A stretch of 18,107 nt of DNA from Candidatus Rokuibacteriota bacterium. Its GTDB lineage: Bacteria; JAUVQV01. Made by a program: the position numbers and the translations under genes. The notes beneath the pieces are model-generated. The model was given only the letters and a program-made list of their open reading frames with translations, was not told the origin of the DNA and did no database searches. The stretch is from NCBI GenBank assembly GCA_030609125.1, contig JAUWCW010000012.1, positions 1 through 18,107 on the forward strand, written 5' to 3'. Below, piece after piece: positions 14,109 to 18,107 of the stretch (position 1 is its first letter; every line of letters begins with the position of its first letter).

Positions 14109-15778
14109 GGCCGGGAGTGTCCGAGGAGGTATTCCAGGTTCGCCCTGGCTCTTGCTTCAAGGGGGTTCCTCTCCAGGGACCGGCGGTAGACGCGAATCGC
14201 CTCCTGCCTGCGGGAAGGCCCCATCTTCTCGTTCACCACGCCAAGATTGAAGTATATTTCCGAGAACTCCCCGATCGCAAGGGCCGCCAGGTAATGCTCC
14301 TCCGCCCCCTGCCAGTCCTGCTTCGCAAACCGGGCGGCCCCGAGCGAATTGAGGACATCCGGGTCGCCGCCCCGGGCCGCCGCCCTGAGAAGGTGCTCCT
14401 CGGCTTTTTCCGGCTCTCCCCGGCTGAGAAATATCTGGCCCATCTGGAAGTCGGGATCGATCCTCTTCTCCCCGCTGACAAACCAGGGGGGGAAGACAGC
14501 CGCTGCCGCTGCCGCCGCTGCCACAGCCATCACGGCCAACCCCCTCGCGTTCCGCGCGCGGACTCTCCCGACCGCCTCGACGGCCCCCACCGCGGCGAGG
14601 ATGGCGAGAAAGGGAACGAGGGGAAGGCGGTACCTGGCGGTGATGAAAAAGAGCGAAACAGCCATCCAGTAGCCCGTCATCAGGGCGCCGATCATCAGGG
14701 CGCCGCGCCGCCGGAGAGAGGCGGCAAGACCGGCGCAGCCCAGACAGAAAAGCGCCCCGAACCAGCCGCGGTAGTATCTGACCGGCAGGGAAACGGCGGT
14801 GAAGTGGTCGAGGTCCTTGTTGTTGCTCGACTCGAAGGCGTTCCAGAAGATAACGGCCTTTCTCGACAGAAGCCGGACCCAGCGGACGGGGTCCCCGGCT
14901 ACGGCCTCGACGGAGCGGTCCCACCAGTACCGGTCCTGCTCGGCCAGCCCCGTCAGGCCTGCCCGGAGGGGTTCCTGCACCGTGTCCTGCCAGAGCAGGC
15001 CCGGCGGCAGCGGTGTTTCACCCGTTGCCCCCGGCCGGTTGCCGAGAAAGAAATTGATGCCCCCGTTGGCGGCCACGGGGATCAGGCTTTTTTCGGCAGA
15101 CCAGTTGTGCACGGCGGCGGGGGCAACAGTGAGGGCCAGGACGGCCACGGAGGCGGCGAGCTTTCTCCGCATTCCGCCCTCGCCTCCGCGCTGCAGAAGC
15201 ACCCCGCCAAAGAGAAAAGGCACTGCCAGAAGAAAGTTCGGCCGGGTGAGAAGAGCAAGCCCGAGAACAAGACCGCCCCAGAGCAGGCGGCGCAGCGAGT
15301 TCTCTTCGCTGCCCGTCCAGAAGAACCACGTCCCCCAGGCGAGGAGAAAACCGAAGAGGGTGACGGCCAGGATCTCCCCTTCGAAGAAGAGACGCAGCGG
15401 GTAGAGAGCGGTTACCCACGCCGTCAGTGCCGCCGGCGCCTTTCCGAACCATCGGCACGCGAGCAGGTAGATCGGGACCACCGCCGCCAGGCCCAGGGCG
15501 AACTGCGCCCAGACCACCGGGACCTGGCCCGCTCCCGCCCCGGAGTAAAGAGTGGAGAGGAAGAACGGGTACAGGGGGGGGCGGAAGAATGCCTCCCCTC
15601 CCCCGCCGGCGAGAATCTGCCGCGCCAGCCGGTCGTAGGTGAGAGAGTCGACGAGGGGATAACCGAAGAACGGCTGCGCCCTCAGGTCCAGGAAGTACCA
15701 GATGCGCGCCGCCAGCCCCGCCGCCAGCGCCGGAAGCAGGCCCGTTATCCAGGGGTAGTCTTTTCTTTCTTTCTGCAT
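14105..15778 (-). CDS. GT-C (PMT/GT39-like) membrane glycosyltransferase with C-terminal TPR repeats
   Basis: In this 557-residue protein, residues ~10-425 hold about ten membrane helices. The first periplasmic loop carries PLVDSLTYDRLARQI (D44) and FRPPLYPFFL, the acidic loop and R-P-P-x-x-P motif of PMT/ArnT-like GT-C enzymes, which use polyprenyl-phosphate sugars. After an Ala-rich final helix, residues ~435-553 form three to four TPR units (QMGQIFLSRGEPEKAEEHLL, LGAARFAKQDWQGAEEHYLA, IRVYRRSLERNPLEARA), possibly periplasmic and protein-binding. Acceptor unknown. The start is ATG 15778: no Shine-Dalgarno precedes it, but a promoter just upstream predicts a leader of ~5 bases. The R-P-P motif is encoded across an eight-C run at 15574-15581. 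It heads a unit with the EamA and MFS genes. Confidence 0.85.
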   Translation of the reverse strand: MQKERKDYPWITGLLPALAAGLAARIWYFLDLRAQPFFGYPLVDSLTYDRLARQILAGGGGEAFFRPPLYPFFLSTLYSGAGAGQVPVVWAQFALGLAAVVPIYLLACRWFGKAPAALTAWVTALYPLRLFFEGEILAVTLFGFLLAWGTWFFWTGSEENSLRRLLWGGLVLGLALLTRPNFLLAVPFLFGGVLLQRGGEGGMRRKLAASVAVLALTVAPAAVHNWSAEKSLIPVAANGGINFFLGNRPGATGETPLPPGLLWQDTVQEPLRAGLTGLAEQDRYWWDRSVEAVAGDPVRWVRLLSRKAVIFWNAFESSNNKDLDHFTAVSLPVRYYRGWFGALFCLGCAGLAASLRRRGALMIGALMTGYWMAVSLFFITARYRLPLVPFLAILAAVGAVEAVGRVRARNARGLAVMAVAAAAAAAAVFPPWFVSGEKRIDPDFQMGQIFLSRGEPEKAEEHLLRAAARGGDPDVLNSLGAARFAKQDWQGAEEHYLAALAIGEFSEIYFNLGVVNEKMGPSRRQEAIRVYRRSLERNPLEARARANLEYLLGHSRP

Positions 15779-15789
15779 GGGTGTGAAGG

Positions 15790-15819
15790 ATTTTACCTTT
15801 TCGGGAAGGAAAGGAACAA
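15790..15819 (-). promoter_or_regulatory. Promoter TTGTTC-N18-TAAAAT for the TPR glycosyltransferase operon
   Basis: On the minus strand, TTGTTC (15819-15814) and TAAAAT (15795-15790) are 18 bases apart. The predicted start is near 15783, only about 5 bases before the ATG at 15778, which fits the lack of a Shine-Dalgarno sequence (CTTCACACCC precedes the ATG). Confidence 0.4.
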
Positions 15820-15826
15820 TGGAGGG

Positions 15827-15889
15827 AGTCAGGGATCAGGAGCCAGGAGTCGTCTTCTGTCTTCTGGGTACTGGGTACTGTCTCCCGTC
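15827..15889. repeat. Nine degenerate heptanucleotide repeats
   Basis: The stretch reads in 7-base steps without slippage: AGTCAGG, GATCAGG, AGCCAGG, AGTCGTC, TTCTGTC, TTCTGGG, TACTGGG, TACTGTC, TCCCGTC. The first three share a CAGG end and the last five are pyrimidine-led. It fills most of the gap between the response-regulator stop and the promoter of the next operon. It resembles short tandemly repeated repetitive heptads known from cyanobacteria and seen between genes in other bacteria. Confidence 0.6.
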
Positions 15890-15892
15890 CCC

Positions 15893-17275
15893 TCACAGCC
15901 CATGTTTTTCTGACCGGTAGCGGAAGGAGCGGGCGGACAGTCCGAGAAGCTTCGCCGCCTCGGACTTCCTGTTTCCCGACATCCGGAGGGCCTTGAGAAT
16001 CAGCTCCCTCTCGTAGCCCTCGACCACTTCCTCGAGCTTCAGTCCTTCCGGCGGGATGTCGGGCACCTCCAACGGGGTCTCCTGCAACGGGGGAGCCCCT
16101 TCCCTGACGAAATCCGGCAGGGCGCCGAGGGGGATACTCTGCCCCGTTTCCATGGCGACAACGCGCTCCATGACGTTCTCCAGCTCTCGAACGTTCCCCG
16201 GCCAGCGGTAGCTCACCAGGGATTCCATCGCCTCCGGGAGCACTACCATGGCGGGCTGCGCCGCGGCGTGGCAGTACTTGCTCACGAAGTACTTCGCCAG
16301 CTTGGGTATGTCCTCCTTTCTCTCCCGCAGCGCGGGAACATGAATGGGGATCACGTTGAGCCTGAAAAACAGATCTTCCCGGAAGAGGTTCCGCCGCATG
16401 AGGGAAGGCAGGTCCTGGTTCGTGGCGGCTATGATACGGACATCAACCTCGAGGTCGCGGCTGTCGCCCACGCGCCTCACCCGCTCCTCCTGGAGGACGC
16501 GAAGGAGCCGGACCTGGACCGCCTTGGTGGTGTCGGCGATCTCGTCCAGGAAGAACGTGCCCCCGCTGGAAGCCTCGAAGAGGCCCTTCTTGTCGGCCAC
16601 GGCACCGGTAAAAGCCCCTTTGACGTGGCCGAAGAGCTCGCTCTCAAGGAGCGTCTCCGTCAGGGCGCCGCAGTTCACCCCTATCAGCGGGCGGTCCCGC
16701 CGGGGGCTGTGGTAGTGGATGGCCCTCGCCACCAGCTCCTTGCCGCTGCCGCTCTCGCCGCTGAGCAGAACCGTGCTCTTTCGGCCCGCAACCCTGCCGA
16801 TGACCTTGCAGATCTCGATCATGGCCGGGCTGTCACCGATGATGTGGTCCGTCCGGTACTCCGTTTTGACCTCCAGCAACGCCGGTGAAGCCGGCCGCTC
16901 GGCGGCTCTGCTTGCCGTCTCCCGAACGATGCGGCGGATTTTTTCGAGGTAGTCCCCTTCCTTGGTGATGTAGTCCAGGGCGCCCTTCTGGATGGCCTCG
17001 ATGGTGGTGTCCGTCGAGGGGTAGGCGGTCATGACTACCATCCTCGTGTCGGGTCTCTTCTCCCTGGCCAGGTTGAGCACGTCCAGTCCGGACATGTCGG
17101 GCATCTTCATGTCCGTTATGAGAAGGTCGAACTCCTTCGACTGCAGAAGGCTCTCGACCTCCTTCCTGCTGCCCGCCGCCTCCACCTCGCACCCCTCCTT
17201 GCGCAGCATGATGGTGAGAACCTTCAGCATGCTCTTTTCGTCATCGACAACGAGAATCCTGGTTGGGCCGCTCAT
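15893..17275 (-). CDS. NtrC-family sigma-54-dependent response regulator, PilR-like
   Basis: This 460-residue activator has a receiver domain at 1-~120 with D10/D11, phospho-acceptor D55 (LLITDMKMPDMSG), T83 and K105. The usual K-P-F after the strand reads K-E-G, an uncommon change. The AAA+ domain (~143-375) has Walker A GESGSGK at 173-179, the sigma-54-contacting GAFTGA at 220-225, Walker B GGTFFLDE at 238-245 and WPGNVRELENV. A Fis-type helix-turn-helix ends the protein (NRKSEAAKLLGLSARSFRYR), and the FRYR..KHGL close resembles PilR. It would open sigma-54 promoters when phosphorylated by the kinase whose stop overlaps its ATG (ATGA, 17272-17275). Targets are unknown; no pilin genes lie in the window, so the PilR name is left open. 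Confidence 0.93.
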   Translation of the reverse strand: MSGPTRILVVDDEKSMLKVLTIMLRKEGCEVEAAGSRKEVESLLQSKEFDLLITDMKMPDMSGLDVLNLAREKRPDTRMVVMTAYPSTDTTIEAIQKGALDYITKEGDYLEKIRRIVRETASRAAERPASPALLEVKTEYRTDHIIGDSPAMIEICKVIGRVAGRKSTVLLSGESGSGKELVARAIHYHSPRRDRPLIGVNCGALTETLLESELFGHVKGAFTGAVADKKGLFEASSGGTFFLDEIADTTKAVQVRLLRVLQEERVRRVGDSRDLEVDVRIIAATNQDLPSLMRRNLFREDLFFRLNVIPIHVPALRERKEDIPKLAKYFVSKYCHAAAQPAMVVLPEAMESLVSYRWPGNVRELENVMERVVAMETGQSIPLGALPDFVREGAPPLQETPLEVPDIPPEGLKLEEVVEGYERELILKALRMSGNRKSEAAKLLGLSARSFRYRSEKHGL

Positions 17276-18107
17276 GTCACCTCCCCCGTCGACAGCGGCG
17301 CGAGGGCGGTCACACCCTGGCGCACGGGAAAACGGATCCGGAAGGTCGTCCCTCTGCCGACGTGACTCTCAACCTCGATGCGACCCCTGTGGGCTTCGAC
17401 AATCTTAAAGACTATGGCAAGCCCCAGCCCCGTGCCGTGCTCCTTGGTAGAGTGGAACGGGGTAAAGACTTTCTCCATCTCGTGGGGCGCTATCCCCATG
17501 CCCGTGTCGGCAAAGGAGATGGACAGGTTGTCGGCCACGTCCCCCCTCCCGCTCTCCACCGGAGCCCGCTCGATGGTTATGGTCAGCTCTCCTCCCTCCG
17601 TCATGGCCTCGATGGCGTTGCGGGAGAAGTTCCAGAAGACCTGCTTCATCAGCATCGGGTCGACCTGGGCCCGACAGCTGCCGTCCCCGGGCTCGATCAG
17701 CTCGACCCGGTATTCGGGCCCGGAGGACTGCTCCAGGAGCGTCACCGTCTCCCGGAGGGCCTCGACCAGGTCCACCTCCTTGAGCTGCAGGGGCCTGGGG
17801 CTGGCGAAATGCAGAAAGTCGGTGATAAGGGCATTGAGCCGCGACACCTCCCGGTTGACGATCTCCATCAGCTCCCGGCTGGTGTCCTCCAGCACCAGTT
17901 CCTCCGACAGCAGCTGGATGGAGCCGCTCAGCGAGGCCAGGGGATTGCGGATTTCATGCGCCATGCCCGCCGCCAGCTCTCCCACCACCGCCAGCCGGTC
18001 CGAGCGCCGTATCTGCTCTTCCATTTTTCTGATCCTTGTCAGGTCCTGGAAAGAGCAGATCACGCCCGAAACCTGGCCCCTCTCGTCGCGCAGGAGCGAA
18101 AAGGTGA
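17272..18107 (-). CDS. Sensor histidine kinase, PilS-like (5' end beyond the window)
   Basis: The visible 278 residues begin inside a PAS-type sensor domain (FSLLRDERGQVSGVICSFQD), with the reading frame open through base 18107. The HisKA domain has the phosphorylated histidine in ELAAGMAHEIRNPLASLSGS. The HATPase_c domain has N-box FWNFSRNAIEAM, G1 FADTGMGI, FTPFHSTKEHGTGLGLAI (F and G2 boxes) and RGTTFRIRFP. It would autophosphorylate and pass phosphate to D55 of the regulator encoded directly downstream, whose ATG overlaps its TGA. The HSTKEHGTGLGL form and the adjacent regulator fit the PilS/AtoS/NtrB group. Any membrane sensor part lies outside the window. A GTG at 18061-18063 is in frame but sits inside the PAS domain, so it is not the start. 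Confidence 0.93.
   Translation of the reverse strand, partial: TFSLLRDERGQVSGVICSFQDLTRIRKMEEQIRRSDRLAVVGELAAGMAHEIRNPLASLSGSIQLLSEELVLEDTSRELMEIVNREVSRLNALITDFLHFASPRPLQLKEVDLVEALRETVTLLEQSSGPEYRVELIEPGDGSCRAQVDPMLMKQVFWNFSRNAIEAMTEGGELTITIERAPVESGRGDVADNLSISFADTGMGIAPHEMEKVFTPFHSTKEHGTGLGLAIVFKIVEAHRGRIEVESHVGRGTTFRIRFPVRQGVTALAPLSTGEVT

Noticed and set aside
14505-14525. Repeated GCC/GCT triplets as a possible tandem-repeat element
   Set aside because: They encode an alanine run inside a predicted membrane helix of the glycosyltransferase and need no other explanation.
14039-15913. 624-residue plus-strand ORF antisense to the TPR glycosyltransferase
   Set aside because: Charged, low-complexity shadow with no hydrophobic or domain pattern; the opposite strand shows a normal membrane protein.

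Overview
The window is GC-rich bacterial DNA with dense, mostly minus-strand genes that often overlap by ATGA or GTGA. A Wolinella/Geobacter-type fumarate reductase (gene order C-A-B), rubrerythrin-like ferritin proteins, an MCP whose hairpin reads [15 protein letters not shown], a sigma-54 two-component pair and heptanucleotide intergenic repeats together suggest an anaerobic or microaerobic Desulfuromonadales/Geobacter-like member of the Desulfobacterota. This placement is inferred from gene content, not from a search.

Layout. (a) 1-420: the C-terminal end of a WYL-domain regulator, apparently cut off upstream, then a decayed intergenic repeat and an extended -10 promoter. (b) 424-2746: a GHKL-fold ATPase on the plus strand, followed 7 bases later by a short ORF that looks like the stump of a partner gene. 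This runs into a complete, convergent vapBC toxin-antitoxin pair whose promoter predicts a leaderless transcript. (c) 2848-7644, minus strand, read right to left: two ferritin-like diiron proteins, a GT-C membrane glycosyltransferase, a 59-residue ORF joined to both neighbours by 4-base overlaps, and a methyl-accepting chemotaxis protein. Their spacing suggests one transcription unit. (d) 7645-7930: a divergent regulatory region with a perfect 8-bp dyad and alternative hairpins. (e) 7931-11155, plus strand: frdCAB, encoding the membrane-bound succinate:quinone/quinol:fumarate oxidoreductase. (f) 11156-12005: a CRP-like palindrome and a DUF2064/TIGR04282 nucleotide-sugar-type transferase. (g) 12024-15778, minus strand: an overlapping set of a GT-C glycosyltransferase with a TPR tail, an EamA-type exporter and an MFS exporter. 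(h) 15779-15892: a promoter and nine heptad repeats. (i) 15893-18107, minus strand: an NtrC-family sigma-54 response regulator and its histidine kinase, the latter cut by the window edge; the pair resembles PilSR.

The clearest functional unit is frdCAB, which links the quinone pool to fumarate/succinate. I see no unmistakable new system. The best candidates are the GHKL ATPase with a truncated partner beside vapBC, the double-overlapped 59-residue ORF between a glycosyltransferase and a chemoreceptor, and the joining of ferritin-like proteins, envelope glycosylation and chemosensing in one apparent operon. No tRNA, rRNA, CRISPR array, transposase or phage gene was seen.
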